In this document: piece after piece, positions 6,681-15,600 of the stretch
Layout: the number at the start of each line of letters is the position of its first letter
Position numbering within the stretch: the first letter of the stretch is position 1
DNA from: JBDSGC01 sp046594105
GTDB taxonomy: Bacteria > Acidobacteriota > Thermoanaerobaculia > Gp7-AA8
Length of the DNA stretch: 42,022 bases
Direction of reading: 5' to 3'
NCBI GenBank assembly: GCA_046594105.1
Contig: JBKJQB010000107.1
Span: 1-42,022 of the forward strand
The notes under the pieces: generated by a model
What the model saw: only the letters and a program-made list of their open reading frames with translations
The model's database searches: none
What the model was told of the DNA's origin: nothing
Program-made: the position numbers and the translations under genes

Positions 6681-7695
6681 TGCTTTTCCCGGTGGGATCG
6701 GACTCCCAGTAGCCGTCGCCGGCGAACAGTCCGAGCGCGGCTTCGTGTGGTTGCGGCATCGGAGAGCGTTCGGCCTCGTCCGTCGCAGCATCCACTTCCT
6801 GTCGCACGCGATTCTGGATCGCCTCGAACTGGTCGGCCGTGGCTACGCCGTGCTCCAGGAGGAACCGTTCGAAACGCTCCAGCGGATCGCGCGTCTTCCA
6901 TTCTTCGATCAGCTCAGGCGGAACATAGGACTGGTTGTCGTGCTCGGCATGGCCTTTCACCCGGAAGGTCTTGACCTCCAGCAGAGTGACGCCTTCTCCT
7001 GCCCGAGCGCGGGCCACAGCCTTCTTGGTCGCGCCGTAGACCGCCATCACGTCGTTTCCGTCCACCGTCTCGCCATGACAGCCGAAGGCGTAGGCTTTGT
7101 CGGCCAGCGTTTTCGCTGCCGTCTGCTTCGACGTCGGTGTGGAGTAGGCGAAGGCGTTGTTCTCGATCACCACCACCAGCGGCAGCTTCTGCACAGAGGC
7201 GAAATTCATCCCTTCGTAAAACGCACCAGTGGACGAACCGCCGTCGCCGATGAAGGCGAGACCCACGAGATTCTTTTTCTGCATGCGGCCGGCGAGGGTG
7301 ATGCCGGCCATCACCGGGATCATGTCGCCGAGCATGGAGATCTGCCCGATGAACCCGTCGCGCGCCGGATGTCCAAAATGGATGTTCAGCTCGCGGCCAC
7401 GGGTCGGAGAGTCCGCCTTGGCCATGTACTGCTTGACGATGTCGGAGGGCTTGGCGCCGGCCACCAGGATCGAGCCCATGTTGCGGATGAGAGGCTGGAC
7501 GACATCGCCCTGCTTGTAGTCGAGGGCGTAAGCAGCGGCGACCGATTCCCCTTCCTGGCCCAGGGAACGGTAGAGGCCGCCGATCACCTTGGCTTGACGG
7601 AAAAGCGCCACCAGCCGTTCCTCGAGCGTCCGGGTCAGCCGCAGGTAGTAGTCGATGTCGAGCAGTTGCTCGCGCTGGAGTCCGTGAGTTTCCAT
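6673..7695 (-). CDS. 2-oxoacid dehydrogenase E1 component, alpha subunit
   Basis: A 340-aa ThDP-dependent subunit. The ThDP/Mg motif runs from GDG (150-152) to NN (179-180). YRSLGQEG near residue 43 and the phosphorylation-loop-like RVKGHAEHDNQSY support the branched-chain/pyruvate/acetoin E1-alpha family. It decarboxylates the 2-oxoacid and passes the acyl group to E2. ATG 7695 is chosen because homology starts at METHGLQREQL; the open frame goes to 7749 but those codons cross a GC hairpin. No strong SD is visible. It overlaps E1-beta by 8 nt. A branched-chain-type acyl-CoA dehydrogenase at 31598 would be compatible with branched-chain oxoacid use, but this is weak evidence. Confidence 0.94.
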   Translation of the reverse strand: METHGLQREQLLDIDYYLRLTRTLEERLVALFRQAKVIGGLYRSLGQEGESVAAAYALDYKQGDVVQPLIRNMGSILVAGAKPSDIVKQYMAKADSPTRGRELNIHFGHPARDGFIGQISMLGDMIPVMAGITLAGRMQKKNLVGLAFIGDGGSSTGAFYEGMNFASVQKLPLVVVIENNAFAYSTPTSKQTAAKTLADKAYAFGCHGETVDGNDVMAVYGATKKAVARARAGEGVTLLEVKTFRVKGHAEHDNQSYVPPELIEEWKTRDPLERFERFLLEHGVATADQFEAIQNRVRQEVDAATDEAERSPMPQPHEAALGLFAGDGYWESDPTGKSNG

Positions 7696-7720
7696 GGTGG
7701 GATCTTGAGGTGTCGGATCG

Positions 7721-7745
7721 GGGCGAGCGGAGGATCCGCCCGCCC
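7721..7745 (-). promoter_or_regulatory. GC hairpin in the lpdA-E1-alpha gap
   Basis: The 58-nt gap between the lpdA stop and the E1-alpha start holds an inverted repeat, GGGCG-a-GCGGA / TCCGC-c-CGCCC, with a 3-nt loop. There is no U-tract on either side, so a full intrinsic terminator is unlikely. It may stabilise or attenuate the mRNA between E3 and E1 and could help set subunit ratios (inference). Confidence 0.5.
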
Positions 7746-7753
7746 TCAATAGT

Positions 7754-9151
7754 CTATTGATGGATGGAGTGTCCCAGGACGTCTTCGGCCGCTTCCATCA
7801 TGGCCTCGGAGAGTGTGGGGTGGGCGTGAACGGTCTTGGCGATCGACTCGGCGGTCGCTTCCAGTACCAATGCTGCACACGATTCCGCGATCAGCTCCGT
7901 GGCCTTCGGTCCGACGATATGCACGCCAAGCAGCTCGTCGTATTTCTTTTCGGAGACGATCTTGATCAGGCCGCCCGACTCGCCCAGGATGCGCGCCTTG
8001 GAGTTCGCGGTGAAGGGGAACTTGCCGATCTTGACGTCGTACCCCTTCTCCTTCGCTTTCTTCTCGGTCAGTCCGACGGAGGCAACCTCGGGATCGCTGT
8101 AGGTTGCATTGGGGATGTGGTCGTAGTTGAGGGGGCGCGGCTTCAGTCCAGCGATGGTCTCCACGGTCAGGATTCCTTCCGCCGAGGCGCAATGGGCCAG
8201 AGCGGGCGTGGGGACGATGTCGCCGATGGCGTAGACGTTCGGCTCGCCGGTCCGCATGTAGGGATCGACCTGGACCATGCCGCGATCCACCTTCACCTTC
8301 GTGCCTTCCAGCCCGCAGTTCTCGATGAGGGCGCGACGGCCGGTGGCCGACAGCACCAGCTCAGTCTCGATGGTCTGCTGCTTGCCGTTGGTCTCAACCA
8401 CCGACTTCACACCGCTCTCCGTCACTTCGCAGGAGAGAACTTTGGCGCCAGTGAAGACGTCGACGCCCTTCTTCTTGAACATGCGTGTGAATTCTTTGGA
8501 GATCTCTTCGTCTTCGATGGGGAGGAGAAACGGCATGACTTCGACGATGGTGACCTTCGTTCCGAAGCGGGAGAAGATCGAAGCGAATTCGCAGCCGACG
8601 GCGCCGGCGCCGATGACCAGCATGGATTTCGGAACGGCGGCCAGCTTGAGGATGTGATCGGAGTTGAGGATCCGCTTGCCGTCGGCCTTGATGTGCGGAA
8701 GGTCCTTGGGCACCGATCCCATGGCCAGGATGATGTTCTTCGCGTTGAGTTTTTGTGCGCCACCCTCGCCAGTGACTTCGACGATGCCTTTTCCGGCAAG
8801 TTTTCCGAAGCCGAGGATGCGGTCGACCTTGTTTTTCTTGAAGAGGAATTCGATGCCTTTGGCGTTCTTGTCGACGATCGATTGCTTGCGCTCCTGACCG
8901 ACCTTGAAGTCGAGCTGAATGTCGCCGACGGTGATGCCGAACTCTTTGGCCTTCTGAACCTTCTGGTAGATGTCGGCGTTTTCGAGGAGAGCTTTGGTGG
9001 GGATGCAGCCGCGATGGCCGCAGGTTCCCCCGAGGAAGGCGTCCTTCTCGATGACGGCCACCTTGAGGCCGAGTTGTCCGGCGCGGATGCCCGCGACGTA
9101 GCCGCCCGGCCCGCTTCCGATCACCACGATGTCATATTGCTGTTCAGCCAA
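7754..9151 (-). CDS. lpdA: Dihydrolipoyl dehydrogenase (E3)
   Basis: A 465-aa FAD flavoprotein that reoxidises dihydrolipoyl groups with NAD+. Features are an N-terminal FAD motif GSGPGGYVAG (12-21), redox disulfide C44/C49 in GGTCGHRGCIPTKALL (many E3s have GGTCLNVGC), an NAD motif VIGAGAVGCEFA, the second FAD motif NVYAIGDIV, and the C-terminal catalytic pair H444/E449 in HAHPTLSEA. The start is TTG at 9151: AGGGAGG lies about 5 nt upstream, and the nearby ATG (9155) is out of frame and hits a stop at once. It is the first gene of the complex operon, with a perfect TATAAT upstream. Confidence 0.96.
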   Translation of the reverse strand: MAEQQYDIVVIGSGPGGYVAGIRAGQLGLKVAVIEKDAFLGGTCGHRGCIPTKALLENADIYQKVQKAKEFGITVGDIQLDFKVGQERKQSIVDKNAKGIEFLFKKNKVDRILGFGKLAGKGIVEVTGEGGAQKLNAKNIILAMGSVPKDLPHIKADGKRILNSDHILKLAAVPKSMLVIGAGAVGCEFASIFSRFGTKVTIVEVMPFLLPIEDEEISKEFTRMFKKKGVDVFTGAKVLSCEVTESGVKSVVETNGKQQTIETELVLSATGRRALIENCGLEGTKVKVDRGMVQVDPYMRTGEPNVYAIGDIVPTPALAHCASAEGILTVETIAGLKPRPLNYDHIPNATYSDPEVASVGLTEKKAKEKGYDVKIGKFPFTANSKARILGESGGLIKIVSEKKYDELLGVHIVGPKATELIAESCAALVLEATAESIAKTVHAHPTLSEAMMEAAEDVLGHSIHQ

Positions 9152-9186
9152 GCATGCCTCCCTGGGTCTCTTCGAATGCGGCGCGC

Positions 9187-9192
9187 ATTATA
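9187..9192 (-). promoter_or_regulatory. Putative -10 box of the lpdA operon
   Basis: On the minus strand this is a perfect TATAAT, 35 nt before the TTG start of lpdA. The -35 region at 17-nt spacing (ACACGC) is poor. It is the most likely transcription start for the lpdA-E1a-E1b-E2 operon. Confidence 0.55.
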
Positions 9193-9303
9193 TGGCCCGC
9201 TGGAAGTGAGCGTGTCCCGTTGCCGGTGATGGAGGGCTCCCCGCCGTGGCGATGCGCTGGCGACGGAGCGGTCAGTCGCGGAGAGACGAGAGTTCGCTCC
9301 GGC

Positions 9304-12300
9304 CTATTGCGCGGGGACGTACGTAGGGTCCTGAGTCTTCTCGTCGACGACGGATGCGTAAGCCGCCACTCTGCCGGAACCGGAAAGTACTTTGATGGTG
9401 ATGCGCGCGTTGTAGGTGACGGGCAGGCCGAACGACTGCAGGATGCGCCGGAATTGCTTGAACTCGTTCGGGCGCAGCGCCAGCTGAGTCTTCACCGCAA
9501 CCTTGGAGTCTGCGGTGGTCACGCTGATCTCCACCACCGCCGGGCTCCCGGAGACTTCCACGAGCCCCAGATTCGTGCGGAAGCGGGGCGATTCCTCGAC
9601 CTGCAACAATTGAAGGGCCGGTCCGCCGGCCAGGGCGGCATTCTCCGTCGTCGAAGCAGGAATGAATTCGGAGTAGCTGCCGGAAGATCCTTCGTTGTAG
9701 GTGCGCGCTGTGGCGACCACGTTCGCGGCGGGAGGGGCGACCACCAGCAGGGAGCCACCCTTGTTGTCGACGCCGAGCAGCGACCGAAGCTCCACCGCGT
9801 CGAGGGTGCGCACCTGGCCGGGAGCGATGGTCAGAGCCACCGACTTCACCGCAACCGTGTCTTCCTGCGAGTAGAACGTCACGTTCACGTCGGCCGGGCT
9901 GACTCCGGCGTTGTACAGCCTGACGTCGCTCTTCCAGCGGCTGACCGGAGTGGTGAGATCGGCGATGCCCGCCAGTACCTGACGTGACGCTGCCCGGACT
10001 GCGGTGTTCAAGGGGCTGACCAGGATCGGGTCGTTGGTGGTTTTGTCGCGCACCGTGGCGTAGGCGGAGACTCGGCCGGTGGGGGAGGAAACCGAGACCT
10101 CCAGCCTGCCCTCATCGACGGCCAGCCCTTTGGAAGCAAGGAAGGAGGCGAGCTCGAGGTGTTCTCCCGGTTTGAGGTCGATGGGAAAGGATCCCAATCG
10201 CGCTCCACCTTTTGAGATCACGCCCACCACGACGGAAGCGGGTGATCCTGACCCCTCGACCAGTCCAAGGTCGGTGGAGAAACGAGATGACTCGGCGACG
10301 TTCTGCAGGCTGAGCAGCGAGGGCACGCTGGCGGTGCTCTGCCCGATGAACGAGGAGAAGGGAATGGCAGGGACGAAGGCGCCGAATGTGCCGGCCGCCG
10401 AAGACGCGAGGGTCCGTGCGGAAGCGAACGTGCCGGCCGGAGGTTTCCCGCCGCCCGAAACGATTGGGCGGATCTCCAGGACGCCGCTGGTGGTGTCGCC
10501 TGCCGCGGCGTAGCCGAAGAAGTTCTTCAGCACGTCGTCCAGAGCGGCCGTGACGCCCGGCTCGATCTGGATGGTGGACTGCTGACCGACCTTGGTCCCG
10601 TCCGATCGCGTCGGCGTGAATGAAAGCAGGTAGCGCATCGTCTGCGCGCTCGTGTTGGCAATGCGGAGGTTGGACTCCACACGCTTGCCCGCATCGCTGG
10701 AGTGAGCGACTGTCGGAATGAATAGCGACTGAGGGATCGGAGAGTTCCCCGGGTTCGGAGTGACCTTGGTGACCAGGGTCACGGAAACCGGGATGGTCGT
10801 TGCCGTGGTGTTGTCCAGACCATGACGGCCCGATTTCGCAGCGGGACCCAGCCTGTTCAGGGTCAGCGTGCCGGTACTGCTCCCGGGAGGCAGCCCTTTG
10901 GGATCGGCGCTGATGGTGAGATCGATTCCGTCCACGGGAATCGTTCCTGAGGCCGGAGAGACTCGCAACCAGGGCTTGTCGATGGTCGCCGTGAAGAGCG
11001 TCGGAACGCTGGTCCCCGGAATGTGGACCTTCTGCACGATCACGTTGTAGCTTCCAAACTGTCCCGTAGCCTCGGCGTCATCGACGCTGGTCGAGCCGGG
11101 GAGGATGACGACCGAGACCTCGGAAGACCACGGTCCGGTCCCCAGTCCGCAACTGCTCAGCGAGCGGACGCGGTAGTAGTAGCGGGTGGCCTGAGTCACG
11201 TCATGGCGCAACTTCAACTCGATCGTCTCGGAGGCGATCGTCTGCGCGCTCGCGAAGGTGGCCACCGTCGCCTCCTGCAGCTGATAAGACGCAGTATTCA
11301 GGCCGGGACTCCAGATCAACTCATACTCCTGCCCCGACATCGCCTCGGTGTCGGCATAGACCTCCGGAGCGACCGGCACCGAGCACACGGCCTGGGTGGA
11401 ACTGGTGAAGTCGCTGGCCGGCGAGGCATCGGCAGGGCAGCTGTCGAAGATCGTTTCCACAAACCAGCTCACCTCGCCCGCCTCGACCGTTGCCCGCACC
11501 CGTGGGGAGGTGGAACTGGCCAGGGCACGGAAGTCTCCGTTGTTGTAGGAGACCCACACCCGGTAAGTCCTGGCGTCGGGTATGGCGGTCCAGATGAAGT
11601 CGACGAGCAGCGGAACATCGCGGTCGCCCTCTGCAGGCGAAATCAGCAGGGGAGAGTCGTGATCGCAGGCAGGATCGTAGAGGACGTCGAACTGCGAAGT
11701 GGCAGACGCGACATCGTCACAGCCGCTGAACTGCGTCAGGACGTACCAACGGACGTGACCGGCTCCCAGTGTGGCATCGGCGTGGGTCGCCGTCGTAGTC
11801 TCGTCGATGATGCCGAACTCGCCGTCATCGAGTGCCGCCCACAGTTGGTATCCGATCGCCCCCGGGACCGCTCTCCATTCGAAGTGAACCGCGGAAGAAG
11901 TCGAGGCCCCTTCAGCCGGTGACGTCGTCGTCGCCGCGGTCCCGCTGCAAGAAGCGGATCGTTCGATGGTGAACGCGGATGCAGCCGAGTCGACGGAGTC
12001 GCATCCATCGAAGAAAGTTTCCACGAACCAGCCGTAGTGCCCGGGTGGGAGCCTGGCCGTCGAAGAAGGCTTGTCGGTCTCATCAAGCACTTCGTAGTCG
12101 GCGCCGTTCTGTGAGATCCAGACGCGATACGAAGTCGCCGACGCAGGCTCCGTCCACGAAAACATCACAGGAGAGGAAGCGGCCGTTCCATTGGCCGGGG
12201 TGGTGAGAATCGCCGGCGTGATCGGGCAGGCCACGGTGCTGAACGTGAAGTGGTCCGATTCTTTGGCGCATTCGGCGAAGTAGGTCACGACGTACCACTC

Positions 12301-12603
12301 CACCGCGGTTCCCGGACCTGCGTCATCGATCGCAGTCGTCTCGGGGCCGCTGGCGATCATCGCGAATTCGGATTTGTCGAAGGATGCCCACAGTTCGTAT
12401 CGAGACGCGTCCGGGACCGCGCTCCACGCATACGTCACCTCGGCGGCCACGCCGGCGGCTCCATTGGCGGGCGAGACCAGCGTTGCCGCGGGATGGCTGC
12501 AGGTCTGCGCCTGCGCTCCGCGCACGCCCATCGCTGTCAAAGCGAGCAACGCAAGAAGACGGATCGCTGGGATCCTGCCGTTCCATCGAGTCATGGCGGT
12601 CAT
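9304..12603 (-). CDS. Large secreted protein with FN3-like repeats and Acidobacteria-type C-terminal module
   Basis: A 1099-aa protein with an N-terminal signal peptide (hydrophobic LLALLALTAMGVRGAQA). Four ~85-95-residue FN3-like repeats follow, each starting with a Cys and a P-A-x-G segment and containing W-YxLW-...-GxxxWYV-...-C. A fifth, divergent FN3 follows, then a BACON-like domain (KPWLRVSPASGTIPVDG). Two to three copies of a ~200-residue module close the chain (FIPTVAHS..., LDDVLKNFFG, FGAFVPAIPF; RVAAYASVVDEKTQDPTYVPAQ at the end). The function is unknown; such modules suit cell-surface or extracellular adhesion or carbohydrate binding. It starts 18 nt after its larger paralogue (12622-17937), so they are cotranscribed. 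The start could also be ATG 12594. Confidence 0.85.
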   Translation of the reverse strand: MTAMTRWNGRIPAIRLLALLALTAMGVRGAQAQTCSHPAATLVSPANGAAGVAAEVTYAWSAVPDASRYELWASFDKSEFAMIASGPETTAIDDAGPGTAVEWYVVTYFAECAKESDHFTFSTVACPITPAILTTPANGTAASSPVMFSWTEPASATSYRVWISQNGADYEVLDETDKPSSTARLPPGHYGWFVETFFDGCDSVDSAASAFTIERSASCSGTAATTTSPAEGASTSSAVHFEWRAVPGAIGYQLWAALDDGEFGIIDETTTATHADATLGAGHVRWYVLTQFSGCDDVASATSQFDVLYDPACDHDSPLLISPAEGDRDVPLLVDFIWTAIPDARTYRVWVSYNNGDFRALASSTSPRVRATVEAGEVSWFVETIFDSCPADASPASDFTSSTQAVCSVPVAPEVYADTEAMSGQEYELIWSPGLNTASYQLQEATVATFASAQTIASETIELKLRHDVTQATRYYYRVRSLSSCGLGTGPWSSEVSVVILPGSTSVDDAEATGQFGSYNVIVQKVHIPGTSVPTLFTATIDKPWLRVSPASGTIPVDGIDLTISADPKGLPPGSSTGTLTLNRLGPAAKSGRHGLDNTTATTIPVSVTLVTKVTPNPGNSPIPQSLFIPTVAHSSDAGKRVESNLRIANTSAQTMRYLLSFTPTRSDGTKVGQQSTIQIEPGVTAALDDVLKNFFGYAAAGDTTSGVLEIRPIVSGGGKPPAGTFASARTLASSAAGTFGAFVPAIPFSSFIGQSTASVPSLLSLQNVAESSRFSTDLGLVEGSGSPASVVVGVISKGGARLGSFPIDLKPGEHLELASFLASKGLAVDEGRLEVSVSSPTGRVSAYATVRDKTTNDPILVSPLNTAVRAASRQVLAGIADLTTPVSRWKSDVRLYNAGVSPADVNVTFYSQEDTVAVKSVALTIAPGQVRTLDAVELRSLLGVDNKGGSLLVVAPPAANVVATARTYNEGSSGSYSEFIPASTTENAALAGGPALQLLQVEESPRFRTNLGLVEVSGSPAVVEISVTTADSKVAVKTQLALRPNEFKQFRRILQSFGLPVTYNARITIKVLSGSGRVAAYASVVDEKTQDPTYVPAQ

Positions 12604-12621
12604 CCCGAATGATCCATCATC

Positions 12622-15600
12622 TCATTGCGCCGGAACGAAGGTCGCATCGTGCGTCTGGAGATCGACGACGGATCCGTAGGCGCTGACCCGGCCTGACCCG
12701 GAGGTAACTTTCACTGTCACGCGGACGTTGTAAGCGGAGGTCAATCCGAAGCCGGACAGGGCCAGCCGCTGTGAACCATTTGCGGCCAGAGTGAACGAGG
12801 TCTTCGGGTACACCTTCGAGTCGGACGTGATCACGGAGACCTCCACCGTTGCCGGTTTCCCGCTGGTCTCGACCACGCCGATGTCGGTACCGTAACGCCC
12901 CGACTGCTCCAGCTGTACCAGTTGCAGGATTCTCTCTCCGAGGCCGCTGGAGTCTTTCGCGGTGACCGCTGGAACAAACTGCCCGTAGGTTCCGCTGCCG
13001 GTCTGCGTATAGGTGCGGGAGGTCACCACCAGCGTCGATGCTGTGGCCGAGGTGATGGCAATCGATCCGCGAAAATTGCTTTTTCCAAAGACCGCGTTGA
13101 CCACGTCATCGAGCGGGCGCACCTCTCCTCCGGCGATCGGCGGGATCACTGTGGTGCTGGGCGGCCCGCCATTGTTTTCGGGAGTGAAGACCAGCGTTGC
13201 GCTGACGGGGGCGGAACCGGAGTTGTAGATCCGAAGGTCGCTGCGCGAACGGGCGGTGCCGTCTGCCGCGTCGGCAACGGCCGGCACGACGTACTGCGTT
13301 GCCGCGGTGGCGGCCTTGACGACGCCCGGGACGAGAAGCGAATCGTTGGTGGAGTTGTCGACCACCGAGGCGTAGGCGCTGACCTTTCCGGTGGAAGACG
13401 TCACTTCGACTTCGATGCGGGCGTCGTCGGCCGAAACGCCGTAGCGCGCCAGGAAGTAGTTGAGCTGTTTGTGCTCACCCGGCATCAGGGAAAGAGGGAC
13501 GGACGTCAGTTCCGTGCCTGCACCATTGAATACGTGGACCAGAACGTTCGCAGGCTCTCCCGCGCCTTCCAGCAGTCCCAGGTTCGTGCGATAGGCGGAA
13601 GACTGCGACAGGTGCTGCAGCGTCAGGACGCCGCTGACCGATGTGTCCGAAGGCTTCTCGATGAATTGCGTCAGTGAAATCGCGGGGATGGATTGGCCGA
13701 ACGTCCCCTGCGCCGTGGTGGCGTAGGTGCGGCTGGCAGCGAAGGTTTGGATGCTTGGGGGACCGGAGGAAGCAGGCGCGCTGGCGCTCGGCGTGAGGGG
13801 CCGGATCTCCAGCATGCCGGTGGCTCCCGCTCCTTCAGCACCGATGCCGAAGAAGTTGGCCATGATGTCGTCGAGAGCGAGGGTTGCGCCGGGATCGACC
13901 TGAATCGATGTGGACTGTCCCGACTGCGTTCCGTCAGCGCCGGTCATGGTGAGATTGAGCTGGTACTTGGCCGGCTGCGCGGACGTGTTGGCAACGCGGA
14001 CGTCCGACTGAAATTGCGATCCGTTCGCGCCTGACAGATGGCCGATCACGGGAATGAACAGCGCATCAGGCGGAGGGGAAGTCTTGCCACCGCTGGACAC
14101 GGGGGTGACCAGGCTGACCGAGACCGGAACGGTGGTCACTGGAGTCACGCCGCGGGTACCTACCTTCGCGGCGGGATAGGTCAGGATCACCGATGCCTTG
14201 TTGCTTCCGAGTTTCAGCGCCGCCCCGTCGGTGGTCACCGTCAGGGTCACGCCCGCGGGTCCCAACGTGCCGGACGAGGGCGAGACCGTCGCCCACGGCT
14301 GGTCAGTCTTCGCGGTGAAGGCAACGGCGGGATTCTGGCCGGCAAGGAAAATCGTCTGCGAGACACCGGGGTGCGCACCCGCTTCGATCGAGGTCGATTC
14401 CTGCGGTTTTTCGGGAAGCACCACCACACTCACGATCGCCGAGCGACGGCTGCGCTCGTCGCTGCAGTTGCTGATGGCGCGAACGCGGTACCGCCACCGT
14501 TGCGGCGAGTCGGCTCCGGCGTGCGTGAACGTCGCGGACAGTTCGCTCGTGATCAGGGTCGTGGATGCACTGAAATCCGCCGTGGCAGACTCCTCCACCT
14601 CGAAACTGGAGGAGTTGGCGATGGCGCCCCATCGGACGTTGTACGGAGTGCTGGAAGCCACCTGGCCCGGTGCCGTGACTTGAGGCCGCGCGGGGATGGC
14701 GCAGGCTGGGGGCGATTTCAGCACGGCGAACGAATCGAGGGACGAGTGCACTGAGGGGCAGGAGTCGAACGAGGCTTCGACATACCAGCGGACGATTCCC
14801 GGCGGAAGGCTGGAGGACAACCGAGGTTGCGTCGTGGTCCCGATCACGCTGGGTTCCTGCCCATCCACACCGACCCAGACCTTGTAAGACGTGGCCTTCT
14901 GTACCTCAGTCCACGAAAAGACGACGGGCGAAACCAATGCGGTGGCACCCTGTGCGGGCCCGAGGAGCAGCGGGGCGCGATGGTCGCATGCGACCTGCAC
15001 CGGGATGGTGAACGTGAAGTGTTTCGATTCCGCGGGCGGGCAGCCCTGGGCGAGCGCCACCACCCACCACTCGATGCGACCTTCCGGCAGACGCCGCGTG
15101 ACTTGCGTGTCAAGCGTCTCCGCCAGCCGGGTGGGGGCTCCATCGGAGTGCCGAACGAAGATTGCGTAGCCGATCGCACCGGCCACCGAATTCCAAGTCA
15201 GGGTGACCGGTGAGGACACGCTCGCTGCTCCATCCGGCGGAGCAATGAGTTGAGGAACCTCGGCGCTGCAGGTCGCCGCGCGAGAGATGGTGAACCGCGA
15301 TTTGGCAGACTTCGCCGCGGGACAACCGTCGAAGACCGCCACCACCTGCCATGTCCAGACACCGGGTGGGAGAAGTCGCGTCGACGACGTGGCCGTGGTC
15401 TTGTCGACGACCACCAGATCTGCGCCGTCGAGCGAGGCCAGTAGACGGTACTCGACCGCGCCGGGCACCGCGCTCCAGACGAAGGAAACGGGTGCAGAAA
15501 CGCCACTGACGCCCGGCGAGGGGGAGAGTAATGTCGGCGCATCGACGCCGCACGCCGGCTGGCTAACGGTGAAGCGCGAAACCGCCGAAGAGACAGAAGG

